Below, in pieces: positions 7,977-16,317 of a DNA stretch of 64,000 nt. How positions within the stretch are numbered: position 1 is the first letter of the stretch; every line of letters begins with the position of its first letter. The notes beneath the pieces are model-generated. The model was not told where the DNA came from, made no database searches, and worked only from the letters and a program-made list of their open reading frames with translations. The position numbers were made by a program, and so were the translations under genes. Where the stretch lies: contig CAXXGA010000002.1 of the NCBI GenBank assembly GCA_963678585.2, forward strand, positions 2,542,001-2,606,000, in the 5' to 3' direction. This DNA is from Breoghania sp963678585. Its GTDB lineage: Bacteria > Pseudomonadota > Alphaproteobacteria > Rhizobiales > Stappiaceae.

Positions 7977-10900
7977 ATGAGAAAGAATAACCGGCCGAGA
8001 ACCGGAAACGGGCTTGTAACGGCGGCGGGGGAACTGCTGCTGGCGTCGGCGCTGATCACGGCATGGCCTGCAACCGTCTGGGCCGCCACCTACACGGTCA
8101 GCAACCTGAACGATTCCGGGGCGGGCTCGTTGCGCGACGCGATCAGCAGTGCGGCGGACGGCGATACCATCGCCTTCGCCGATGGACTGTCCGGAACCAT
8201 CACGCTTGCCTCGGCGCTTCCGAGCCTTGCCGCCGTCACCTTCGAGAACGGGGAAAGCATCGCTCTGGTCGGGTACGACGGTTCCTCCTCCGTGGGGCTG
8301 ACAGTCGCCGGATCGACCCTGTCCGGCGAACTCCCGGCCAGCATAACGGCCACCACATCCACGACGAGCGCTTACGCCTACGGCCTCAACACCGGCACCG
8401 TAACGATAGACGAACTCTCCGGCTCGATTTCAGCCGACGCGTACTACCGTTATGCGCAGGGCATCTACACCAGCGGCGACCTTGTGGTGACCACACTCTC
8501 CGGTGACATCTCGGCCACGGCGGACGGTTACGCCCACGGGATGTGGGCTTACTACGGCGCAAGCATAACCGTGGGCACGCTCTCCGGCTCGGTGACCGCC
8601 ACGGTGGACGATGTGGGAGCCTATGGATTCCGCAGTCAGGGAACCATGACTTTGGGTACCTTGACCGAAACGGGTTTGATCTCGGCCACAGCGAACACCT
8701 TCGCGACAGCGATCGAGGTTTCCGGAGATCTCACCGTCACCGATCTCTCCGGCACGGTCCAGGCAATCGCGAAGGACCATGATGCTTACGGAATCTACGG
8801 CAGTGGTGTTATGGGCACCGTGAACATAGTGACGCTGTCCGGTGCCGTCACTGCCAAGGCGACCAACGATGCCGCCACCGCCATCGGCGGCTTGAACGCC
8901 GTGACGCTGGGAACGCTTTCGGCCTCAGGCAGGATTACAGCCACGGCTGGCGGCGATGATGCCTATGGTATCATCGCCGAGTACGGCGACCTGACCGTGA
9001 GCGATCTCTCCGGGACGGTTTCGGTCAGCGCTGGCGGCGACACCGCCTATGGAATCGACAGCGGATACGCCACCCTGACCCTGACCGACCTGACCGAGAC
9101 GGGCGTGGTTTCTGTCACGGCGGGCGGATCCGACGCCTATGGAATCTACAGTAGCGGCGCGATCAAACTGGGCTCGCTCTCGGGCACCGTCAACGTCTCG
9201 GCCGGGTCCTCCGGCGCGTACGGGATATATTCAGCGAGCACTCTCGACGACGGCTCAGGCGGGGCAGCAGAAATCAGCGGCACGGTCAGCGTCGAAGCCA
9301 ATGGGCTGGCCGTGGCGGTGAGCGCCGCTGAGGGCATGAACCTCTTGGTCACCGGCACCCTGAGCGCCACGGACACGTCCGGCTCCGGCGAGGCTTATGC
9401 CATCGCCGCAGGCACGGTCAGCGGCAGCACCTGGAGCACGGGCGGCGCCTATGACGATACCGTGACCCTGGGCGACGGCGCTTCGGTCACCGGCAACATC
9501 GACCTCGGCGGCGGCACCAACCTGCTGACCCTGCTCGGCACCGGCACGCTCATCGGCGACATCACCAGCATCACCACGCTGACCAAGTCCGGGTCCGGTA
9601 CCTGGAGCACCACCGGCAACATCACGACCGATACGCTCACCGTCAGCGACGGCACTCTTTTGGTCAATGTCACGCAGACAGCCACACCCACGGTGACCAT
9701 CACCGGCGCCGCGACCAATGACGGCGTGATCAGCTTCACCCTCGATGGGACGGTCGCCACAGGTACCTTCACCGTCCTCGATGCCGGAAGCCTTGCCGGG
9801 TCGGGAACCTACACGACCTCCTCCGCGTTCCTTTCGGCAACCGTCGATACGGTCAATGCCGACGTTATCCTGACCAAGCTGAGCTTCTCCGACGCCTTCG
9901 CCGGATCGTCTTCCAACACCAGAAAGCTTGCAGCGGCCTTCGACGCCAATTCCGCCACTGCCGATGCGGAACTGAGCGAGCTAATTTCCGCCGTGGAGAG
10001 CACCTCCACCCGGGCCCAGGCCAACGCCGCCATGGATGAGTTGAGTGCGCTGCTTCTGGGCCAAAGGGTCAAGACCAACGTCGCCATTGCCCAGTTCCAG
10101 ACACTGGCCACCCAGTTCCGCATGGCCGGAGTGCGCGCGCGTGAGACCGCCGACGGGAGCCTCGATCCCATGCCCCAGATCGCCGCCCATGGCGACATCT
10201 CTGGCCTGCTCGCAGGCTCGCCCGACGGCGATCCCAACGGCCTCTACCTGAACATTGTCGGGCGCGGCGGATCCATGGACAGCCAAGGCGGCCAAAGCGG
10301 CTACGACTACCGAAGCGTCCTCTTCTCCGGCGGCTTCGACCGCTTGGTCAGCGACAATCTTCTGGCCGGCGTCAACCTCGGCTACGCCTCCACCGGCATC
10401 GATTTCGACGATGACGGCGGCAGCGAGACCAGTAGCGACACCTACACGCTCGGCGTCTACGCAAGCCTGTTCGACCGGTTCTGGTATGTCGATGGCCTGC
10501 TCTCGGCGACCTACAACAGCGACAACACCGACCGAGAACTGCCCGCCCTGTCGGCCACCGCCAGTTCCGAAAGCGACGGCTATTCCCTGTCGGCCAAGGT
10601 CGAAAGCGGCTACCGTTTCGAACTCGGCGGCTACGCCCTGACCCCCGCCGCCTCGCTCGAATACATTCACCTCCATCAGGACGGCCACACCGAGACCGGT
10701 GCAGGCGCCGCCAATCAGGTCGTCGGCGGCTACAACGCCAACTTCCTTGAAAGCGGCATCGGCGCCAGAGTGAGTCGCGTCTGGCAGACGGAACACGGCC
10801 TGCTGGCACCCGAGATTTCGGCGATGTGGACGCACGAATGGCTGAGCCCGGACCGGAATGTCACCTATTCGCTGACCGGCCTTCCGGGGACCATGCTCTC

Positions 10901-11060
10901 GCAAACCCTGTCCCGGACGCTCGACGACGCCCTGAGCCTGGGCGCCAGCCTGCGCTACATCACCGAAGATGGCGTCGCCCTGACCGGTCGCTATCAGGGC
11001 AAGTTCGAACCCCATGGCAGCAGCCACAGCCTCCTCGCCGAGATCCGATACGCGTTCTGA
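7977..11060 (+). CDS. Type Va autotransporter with Ala-Tyr-Gly repeat passenger and C-terminal beta-barrel
   Basis: 1027 residues, an outer-membrane/surface protein. The N-terminus carries a Sec signal ending in TVWAA, followed directly by YTVSNLNDSGAGSLRDAI, a motif common at the start of right-handed beta-helix passengers. Residues ~120-460 hold around ten imperfect repeats built on A-Y-G-I/M/L plus T-L-x-L-S-G-T/S-V and V-x-A-G. Residues ~500-640 are Gly/Thr-rich beta-helix (DTVTLGDGASVTGNIDLGGGTNLLTL). A helical linker (ANAAMDELSALLLGQR) precedes the autotransporter domain (from ~745), with alternating aromatic beta-strands and a terminal Phe (LLAEIRYAF), the BamA recognition signature. 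No protease triad or RGD was noticed in the passenger. Adhesion or biofilm is plausible; the binding partner is unknown. AGAGG precedes the ATG. Confidence 0.92.
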   Translation: MRKNNRPRTGNGLVTAAGELLLASALITAWPATVWAATYTVSNLNDSGAGSLRDAISSAADGDTIAFADGLSGTITLASALPSLAAVTFENGESIALVGYDGSSSVGLTVAGSTLSGELPASITATTSTTSAYAYGLNTGTVTIDELSGSISADAYYRYAQGIYTSGDLVVTTLSGDISATADGYAHGMWAYYGASITVGTLSGSVTATVDDVGAYGFRSQGTMTLGTLTETGLISATANTFATAIEVSGDLTVTDLSGTVQAIAKDHDAYGIYGSGVMGTVNIVTLSGAVTAKATNDAATAIGGLNAVTLGTLSASGRITATAGGDDAYGIIAEYGDLTVSDLSGTVSVSAGGDTAYGIDSGYATLTLTDLTETGVVSVTAGGSDAYGIYSSGAIKLGSLSGTVNVSAGSSGAYGIYSASTLDDGSGGAAEISGTVSVEANGLAVAVSAAEGMNLLVTGTLSATDTSGSGEAYAIAAGTVSGSTWSTGGAYDDTVTLGDGASVTGNIDLGGGTNLLTLLGTGTLIGDITSITTLTKSGSGTWSTTGNITTDTLTVSDGTLLVNVTQTATPTVTITGAATNDGVISFTLDGTVATGTFTVLDAGSLAGSGTYTTSSAFLSATVDTVNADVILTKLSFSDAFAGSSSNTRKLAAAFDANSATADAELSELISAVESTSTRAQANAAMDELSALLLGQRVKTNVAIAQFQTLATQFRMAGVRARETADGSLDPMPQIAAHGDISGLLAGSPDGDPNGLYLNIVGRGGSMDSQGGQSGYDYRSVLFSGGFDRLVSDNLLAGVNLGYASTGIDFDDDGGSETSSDTYTLGVYASLFDRFWYVDGLLSATYNSDNTDRELPALSATASSESDGYSLSAKVESGYRFELGGYALTPAASLEYIHLHQDGHTETGAGAANQVVGGYNANFLESGIGARVSRVWQTEHGLLAPEISAMWTHEWLSPDRNVTYSLTGLPGTMLSQTLSRTLDDALSLGASLRYITEDGVALTGRYQGKFEPHGSSHSLLAEIRYAF

Positions 11061-11170
11061 AGAAAGCTCGCGACCGTTCGTCCGGCTTTCACCGGTTGGG
11101 CGATCCCGTCGCGACGACGGCAGTTGCAGCCAACCGGACAGACAGACAAAACGGTCAACCAGAAAAGCAG

Positions 11171-11194
11171 GCGAGATCTCATCTCGTCTTTCTT
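11171..11194 (+). terminator. Possible intrinsic terminator after the autotransporter gene
   Basis: A short stem GCGAGAT-CTC-ATCTCGT (one G-U pair) is followed by CTTTCTT. It lies 110 bases after the autotransporter stop and before the rhodanese gene. The stem is short, so the call is weak. Confidence 0.35.
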
Positions 11195-11311
11195 ACGATT
11201 ATTCAAAGGTGAAATCTGACACACAAAGTACCCATAATCGTCACAGCAATACGTACTTGTGAATCGTCTCTAACCGCTCAATACTTTCCTGTCGGATAAA
11301 GGAGAACGGTG

Positions 11312-11707
11312 ATGGGAATGAAGCGGGGATATCGCCAACTTGTTGAAGAAGCAGAAGCGGAGGTCATCGCCTTGTCTGTGAAAGAGGCGATAGATTTGCT
11401 GGACCGGGATGACACGGTCTTCGTGGATCTGCGGGACGTTCGCGAGCTTGCTCAGCAGGGGAAGATGCCCGGCGCCTTCCATGCGCCGCGTGGAATGCTC
11501 GAATTTTGGGTCGATCCTGAAAGCCCCTATCATCACGATATCTTTGCGCAATCGAAGCGTTTCATATTCTTCTGCAATGAAGGATGGCGTTCGGCTCTGG
11601 CGACCAAGGCGGTTCAGGATATGGGGCTGGAAAACGTGGCGCATATTGCCGGGGGCTTCACGGCTTGGCAGGCAGCCGGCGGGCCACTTGATCTGTCCGG
11701 GCTCTAA
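11312..11707 (+). CDS. Single-domain rhodanese-like sulfurtransferase
   Basis: 131 residues; start at 11312 with AAGGAGA six to seven bases upstream (an in-frame GTG immediately precedes it). The rhodanese fold is shown by VFVDLRDVRELAQQGKMPGAFHAPRGMLEFW and the active-site loop CNEGWRSA, in which Cys would carry the persulfide and Arg closes the six-residue loop, followed by GLENVAHIAGGFTAWQAAGGPL. There is no signal peptide, so it is cytoplasmic. It could act in sulfur trafficking or thiosulfate/cyanide detoxification; the family does not fix the acceptor. It stands alone, 320 bp before an alcohol dehydrogenase. Confidence 0.92.
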   Translation: MGMKRGYRQLVEEAEAEVIALSVKEAIDLLDRDDTVFVDLRDVRELAQQGKMPGAFHAPRGMLEFWVDPESPYHHDIFAQSKRFIFFCNEGWRSALATKAVQDMGLENVAHIAGGFTAWQAAGGPLDLSGL

Positions 11708-12026
11708 GCCCGAACCAGCGTCGACGAACATGCATTGGTGAGGTGCTGCGATGGCCTTGAGGAGGACCATCCGTAACATCGAAAGCCGTTTCGGCATCCA
11801 CCTTTGCATCCGCGCATCGCTGTTGCCTGACGCCGGGATCACCGCACCCGCACTCCTGATTTTCGGCTCCCGTGGCAGCGGGTTCAGCGGGTCTGGGGTT
11901 TCAACGAAGAGCCCATGCAGCAGAGACCATTTCGAGTTTTCCTTCCCCCCGAATGAGCGGTAATGTCCGCTCCATGCGCTTACGCACGCCCCATACGAGC
12001 AGCTCCCGCCTTCAAGAGGATCATAG
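11708..12026. other. Intergenic spacer without a recognised gene
   Basis: This 319-bp stretch contains only short reading frames lacking family features (for example a 70-codon frame at 11751-11963 rich in Ser/Arg) and no clear terminator. It must include the alcohol dehydrogenase promoter, which I could not locate. A Shine-Dalgarno AGAGGATC lies just before 12027. Confidence 0.5.
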
Positions 12027-13067
12027 ATGAAAGCCATTATGTATGAGGTCTTTGGGCAGGAACCCAAGGTGGTGAGCGTCGACGATCCCACGCCGCCCCC
12101 GCATGGGGTCGTCGTCAAGGTGGAGGCAACCGGCGTCTGCCGCAGCGACTGGCACGGCTGGATGGGGCATGACCCCGATATCGTGCTGCCGCATGTGCCC
12201 GGTCATGAACTTGCCGGAACTATCGCCGCCGTGGGCAGGGATGTTTCGCGCTGGAAGATTGGCGACCGGGTGACGGTGCCTTTCGTATGCGGCTGCGGCA
12301 CCTGCCCCGAATGCCACGCGGGTCATCAGCAGGTGTGCGAGAACCAGTTCCAGCCGGGCTTCACGCACTGGGGCTCATTTGCGGAATATGTCGCGATCCA
12401 TTTCGCCGATCTCAATCTCATTGCCTTGCCCGAAGACATGAGCTTCACCACCGCCGCCAGTCTGGGCTGTCGGTTCGTCACGTCGTTCCGGGCGGTGGTC
12501 GATCAGGGCAGGGTCAGTGCGGGGCAATGGGTGGCCGTGCACGGGTGCGGCGGCGTCGGCCTGTCGGCGGTGCTGATCGCTTCCGCCGCCGGTGCCAACG
12601 TGGTGGGCATCGATATTGCGGAAGACAAGCTCGCGCTCGCCCGCGAACTCGGCGCGGTGGCGAGCGTGAACAGCACCACTGTCGCGGACGTGCCGGAAGC
12701 CGTGATGGAAATCACAAGGGGCGGCGCGCATGTCTCCATCGATGCACTGGGCCACCCCGATACCTGCTTCAATTCCATCCGGAACCTGCGCAGGCGGGGA
12801 AAACATGTGCAGGTCGGCCTGATGCTGGCCGAGCAGGCCAAACCGCAGGTGCCGATGGACAGGGTCATCGGATGGGAACTGGAAATTCTCGGCAGCCATG
12901 GAATTCAGGCCCATCGCTACGACGCGATCTTCGACATGATCCGCTCAGGCAAGGTCGATCCCGCGCGCCTTGTCGGGGCCCGGATCAGCCTTGAGGAAGC
13001 GCCGCAGGCGCTGATGGACATGGCAAGGTTCCAGTCGATCGGGGCCACCGTCATCACGCAGTTCTGA
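12027..13067 (+). CDS. Zinc-dependent alcohol dehydrogenase (medium-chain dehydrogenase/reductase)
   Basis: 346 residues, normal for MDR enzymes that interconvert alcohols and aldehydes/ketones with NAD(P). The catalytic zinc ligand Cys lies in GVCRSDWHGW (residue ~38), followed by VPGHELAG with the His-Glu pair. The structural zinc site is CGCGTCPECHAGHQQVC (four Cys, ~90-105). The Rossmann motif GCGGVGLSAV (~174-182) and acidic DIAEDK (~200), which favours NAD over NADP, follow. The sequence resembles the group annotated zinc-dependent alcohol dehydrogenase (AdhA-like). It appears to be a single-gene unit. Confidence 0.93.
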   Translation: MKAIMYEVFGQEPKVVSVDDPTPPPHGVVVKVEATGVCRSDWHGWMGHDPDIVLPHVPGHELAGTIAAVGRDVSRWKIGDRVTVPFVCGCGTCPECHAGHQQVCENQFQPGFTHWGSFAEYVAIHFADLNLIALPEDMSFTTAASLGCRFVTSFRAVVDQGRVSAGQWVAVHGCGGVGLSAVLIASAAGANVVGIDIAEDKLALARELGAVASVNSTTVADVPEAVMEITRGGAHVSIDALGHPDTCFNSIRNLRRRGKHVQVGLMLAEQAKPQVPMDRVIGWELEILGSHGIQAHRYDAIFDMIRSGKVDPARLVGARISLEEAPQALMDMARFQSIGATVITQF

Positions 13068-13489
13068 CGTCTGCCTCACGCAATCTGCTTGCGGCGGATT
13101 TCACGACCGTGACGACCCCGCCCCTGCGCATCCATTATCTGCAAGTGGCTGCAAGCCACCTTTGCCCGGCAACTTGCGCCGGTTCCGCACGCATTCTCCG
13201 GGATCCCGATCACCGACCCCGTCTTTATGCACGCGCCTGAGAGTTTCTCCATTCCAGTTGCAGTGATCGGCCTCAACTCCCGTAGTGTCGCCGGCCGGTC
13301 GATGCAGAGCCGGAGAACGACTTGTCCCTTCATCCCGCCGCACCTGCGGTCATTCGGAGATAAAAGCCGAAGGTGCCGGGAAAACGCCGGTCTATTTAGA
13401 TCTGAAGCGCGCCCGAAACTGTTGCGCTGCGGCTCGAAATCTACAAGTTTGTAACCGTAGATTGCACCGCCGCACGCAGAGGTATTTTC
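13068..13489. promoter_or_regulatory. 422-bp spacer with inverted repeat upstream of the 654-aa gene
   Basis: No convincing gene is present. A 7-bp inverted repeat AATCTAC...GTAGATT with a 12-nt spacer sits at 13438-13463, 27 bases before the ATG at 13490, in a position suited to an operator or a 5'-UTR hairpin. The remainder is GC-rich without recognisable signals. Confidence 0.4.
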
Positions 13490-15454
13490 ATGGCGCTCAA
13501 GACGATCATGTCTCCCGCAAAGGACGAACTATACCCGCTGCGCATTTCCGATGTGCGTGTGGCTCACGGAGAGATCGTCGCGGCGGATACGGTCGCCTTG
13601 GTGGCGGAAACCGCAAGGGGGCAGCGCATCGCCATCAAATGCGCGCAGGCGGGCCGCGTCACCCATCTTCCATCGCAAGGCGTCCTGTTTGAAAGGCGCG
13701 AGATGCTGCTGGTGATAGAGACATTCGCCGATGCCGCCTCAAAGGCGGCGCCTGACAGCGACACGGCGCACCACAGCCAATCCGAACAAGCCACCGAGAC
13801 CGCGCAAGCCACCGCCTATGCCAATGCCCGCGGCCAGCAGGAGCGCATCCGCCCGGAGACAGCGACGCCCGAGGCTACTCCGACGCCGGAGGAGCCCACC
13901 GTCGCCGCCCCCGACAAAGAAGCAACAGCCGCAGGCCCCGATCGGAAAGGCCGCGTCGGCAAGCTGATGTTCGGCGGCGCGATCGTCATCGGTGTTTTTG
14001 CCGGTCTCTACGCCCTCACATACACCGACGCCTTCGGCCCCGCGGCGATGACCCCCGGATCGCGAACAAGAGCCGACGTTGCCAGCACCCCGACCGGCTG
14101 GATGAATGCCCCTGCCATCCCATCCCCCGACACATTCACCTACAAGGCCCCCAAAGGCGCGCGGTTCTTCGGCATCGACGTCGATTCACGAGGCAACACC
14201 CTGCTCGTTGGCCGCGTCGCCTCGAAAGCGATCCTCTGCGCATTCACCTTCGACGTCGGCAAAACGGATTGCAGCGCATCGTTCAGACTCCCCCTCAAGA
14301 GCGAGGACAACGAGACTTCGGACGACGGCTTCGGCGCACGCCGGGACGCCCCCCACTTCAACTCCCTCGCCAAGGCCTATGAGGCCATACTCGGCAAGAA
14401 CTCCGCCGATGCCAACACCACCTATCCGGACCACGGCTTCGTCATCCAGGACGCCTTCGCCAATGGCGACGCTCTGGCCGGGTTCACGCCCGTTCCCTCT
14501 GACCAGCCCTCCGCCTTCTATCGCTATAGCCCGGCCGACAAGCGCATGACGCGTCTTGATGATCTTGCCATTGAGGCGCGTTACGTGGCCGTCGGGCGCA
14601 GCGGTCGTTACGTCGCAATGCTGGGTCAGCAAATCTGGAAAAAGCGTCAGGCGCTGCTGCTCCTCGATCACGACGGAAACAGCGACACCGTGCACATCGA
14701 GCAAAAATGGACCCCCGCCGGAGGGAACGAGATTCTGGAAAGCCGTCTGAGAACCTTCACCCAGATCTCCGTCGCCGAAGACGGCAACACCTCCCCGCGG
14801 ATCGATCTCGGCGGCGAAACCGACGACAACTGGGGCGGCCTCATCTTCACCCGCATCCCCTTCGAAGGCAGCGGCGATGGCTTGCAGATCATTACAAAGG
14901 TCAAAACCAGGATAACCAACGCCAAGAGGCTACTGCCCGAGAAGGACAGCGACCGATATGTCTACAACCGCTTCGAATTGACAGCGAGCGCCCATAACCC
15001 TGCCACCGGCGTCACCGCCTCAGCCGCAACCATGGTCGCAAAACTGGCGGGCCCGCAGAAATACAGGATCAACAGCGACGGCAAGACGCGGACGACCGAT
15101 ATGCGCGCCGACGTGCTGCTCCTGATCGAAACGGCGGATGGGGAGATGCACCGCCGAACATTCGTCCGTGGCGGCGAATTCCCCGGCGCAGGACTGAAGG
15201 TGACCAGGATCGCACCGCTCCCGGATGGGCGTTTCGCCCTGTTGCTGCGCGAAGTCAGTGGCGGTCACCCGCTTTCCGCCATCCTGATCGTCGATAGCGC
15301 GGGTGCGCCGCTGCGACAGATACGGGCGTCGGGCAATCTGCGTCTCGAAGATCTCGCCCTGTCCGACAACGGCAATCTCTATGCCGTCGGCGACATCAAA
15401 GTCGACGGCATCAGACAGGCCGTGTTGCAGCGTTACCGTTCCGGCCGGTACTGA
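13490..15454 (+). CDS. Membrane-anchored protein: degenerate lipoyl-like domain, TM helix, periplasmic propeller-like domain
   Basis: 654 residues, no recognised family as a whole. Residues 1-80 look like a biotinyl/lipoyl-type hammerhead (SPAKDELYPLRISDVRVAHGEIV, then VAETARGQRIAIKCAQAGRV), but the modifiable Met-Lys is absent. Residues ~85-155 are a disordered Ala/Glu/Pro/Thr linker. A single TM helix (LMFGGAIVIGVFAGLYAL, ~164-182) is preceded by Arg/Lys, so the N-terminus should be cytoplasmic and the C-terminal ~470 residues periplasmic. That part has repeated strand-turn units (FFGIDVDSRGNTLLVG, LEDLALSDNGNLYAVGDI) suggestive of a beta-propeller. A GAGGT Shine-Dalgarno supports the start. 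No partner is encoded alongside, so the role is unknown; envelope sensing or HlyD-like scaffolding are only guesses. Confidence 0.75.
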   Translation: MALKTIMSPAKDELYPLRISDVRVAHGEIVAADTVALVAETARGQRIAIKCAQAGRVTHLPSQGVLFERREMLLVIETFADAASKAAPDSDTAHHSQSEQATETAQATAYANARGQQERIRPETATPEATPTPEEPTVAAPDKEATAAGPDRKGRVGKLMFGGAIVIGVFAGLYALTYTDAFGPAAMTPGSRTRADVASTPTGWMNAPAIPSPDTFTYKAPKGARFFGIDVDSRGNTLLVGRVASKAILCAFTFDVGKTDCSASFRLPLKSEDNETSDDGFGARRDAPHFNSLAKAYEAILGKNSADANTTYPDHGFVIQDAFANGDALAGFTPVPSDQPSAFYRYSPADKRMTRLDDLAIEARYVAVGRSGRYVAMLGQQIWKKRQALLLLDHDGNSDTVHIEQKWTPAGGNEILESRLRTFTQISVAEDGNTSPRIDLGGETDDNWGGLIFTRIPFEGSGDGLQIITKVKTRITNAKRLLPEKDSDRYVYNRFELTASAHNPATGVTASAATMVAKLAGPQKYRINSDGKTRTTDMRADVLLLIETADGEMHRRTFVRGGEFPGAGLKVTRIAPLPDGRFALLLREVSGGHPLSAILIVDSAGAPLRQIRASGNLRLEDLALSDNGNLYAVGDIKVDGIRQAVLQRYRSGRY

Positions 15455-15530
15455 GCCGCTCCGGGGGGCGCTACAGGTCGACATCGTCAGTGGGCGCTCG
15501 ATGTTTCGAATATCTGGCAGGACGGATCGT

Positions 15531-15938
15531 CTAACCGTTTCCCTGCTTCTCTTCGTTTTCGTCCATTTCGATAAGCTCCCTGTAGAGCTTCTTGTTGGTG
15601 TCTGACAGGGCTTTATCGAGGATCGGGCTGAACTGCTCGGCCCGCGTCTCAAGCACCGGCCCGAGAAGCTCGACCAGAAAGAAATTCTGATTAACGTTCA
15701 GGAGTTCGTTGAATACGCGGGCAAGTTCCCTTGCCAATTGAGGGGACCAGTCCCTTGCCAGTTCGGTCGAGGTGTCGCTGATCAGGACCAGCAGCTTTTC
15801 ATCGCCGTTACCCGGAATGCGATGAATACGGGCAAGCCGAGAAAGATAGTTTTCCCCAAGCTCGGACGCCTGACATGGATAAAAGCTCACCAACGCCAGC
15901 AGTACGACAAACAGATACCGCGCTCTAAGCTCGATCAT
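15531..15938 (-). CDS. Small secreted hypothetical protein
   Basis: 135 residues with an N-terminal Sec signal (RYLFVVLLALVSFYPCQASE; a Cys occurs at the end of the hydrophobic stretch but the lipobox is poor). The mature part is charged and mainly helical (LARELARVFNELLNVNQNFFLVELLGPVLE), ending in an acidic helix ELIEMDENEEKQ. It is convergent with the 654-aa gene, whose stop is 76 bases away. The function is unrecognised and the Shine-Dalgarno is weak, but the signal peptide and composition suggest a real gene. Confidence 0.6.
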   Translation of the reverse strand: MIELRARYLFVVLLALVSFYPCQASELGENYLSRLARIHRIPGNGDEKLLVLISDTSTELARDWSPQLARELARVFNELLNVNQNFFLVELLGPVLETRAEQFSPILDKALSDTNKKLYRELIEMDENEEKQGNG

Positions 15939-16317
15939 TTTGCGGTCACCGTCATATCCGTGGTGTGAAATTGCAGGTCCCTCAGCCCCGTCGGGCGGAT
16001 GGAAGACGTGGCCGATGATAATCAGTGTCCGGATCGCTTCGACACCGATATCTCAGATCGGACTTTCCCTAATTCGCGTATCGGAGGCACAAGCTCCTCC
16101 ATTTCGCCCAACACGGCCCCGAATGACCACGGTTGCATTCGAGATTCCCCCTCGCAATACGTCCCGGCGTCAATCCACCTCACCGATCATACTGACAGAC
16201 TAGCGATGTCCTGAAACGCAGATCGCGCCGCTCTGGTTGGACCACCGGGCATGTCCAAGTTGACAGCCGGCGTTCCCGATCCAACATAGAAAGCACGCCA
16301 GCGCGAGTGGACCCGAC
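15939..16317. other. Divergent spacer, no gene recognised
   Basis: 379 bp between the divergent small secreted protein and the PAS/GAF-like protein. It holds only short reading frames without family features. Promoters for both flanking genes should be here but none stands out. Confidence 0.45.

Noticed and set aside
9981..11027. 348-codon minus-strand frame opposite the autotransporter barrel
   Set aside because: Gly/Val/Ala-rich complement of an alternating beta-barrel; no motif.
15940..16214. Short plus-strand frames upstream of the PAS/GAF-like gene
   Set aside because: Ser/Pro/Arg-rich translations without signal or family features, two overlapping frames of equal quality.
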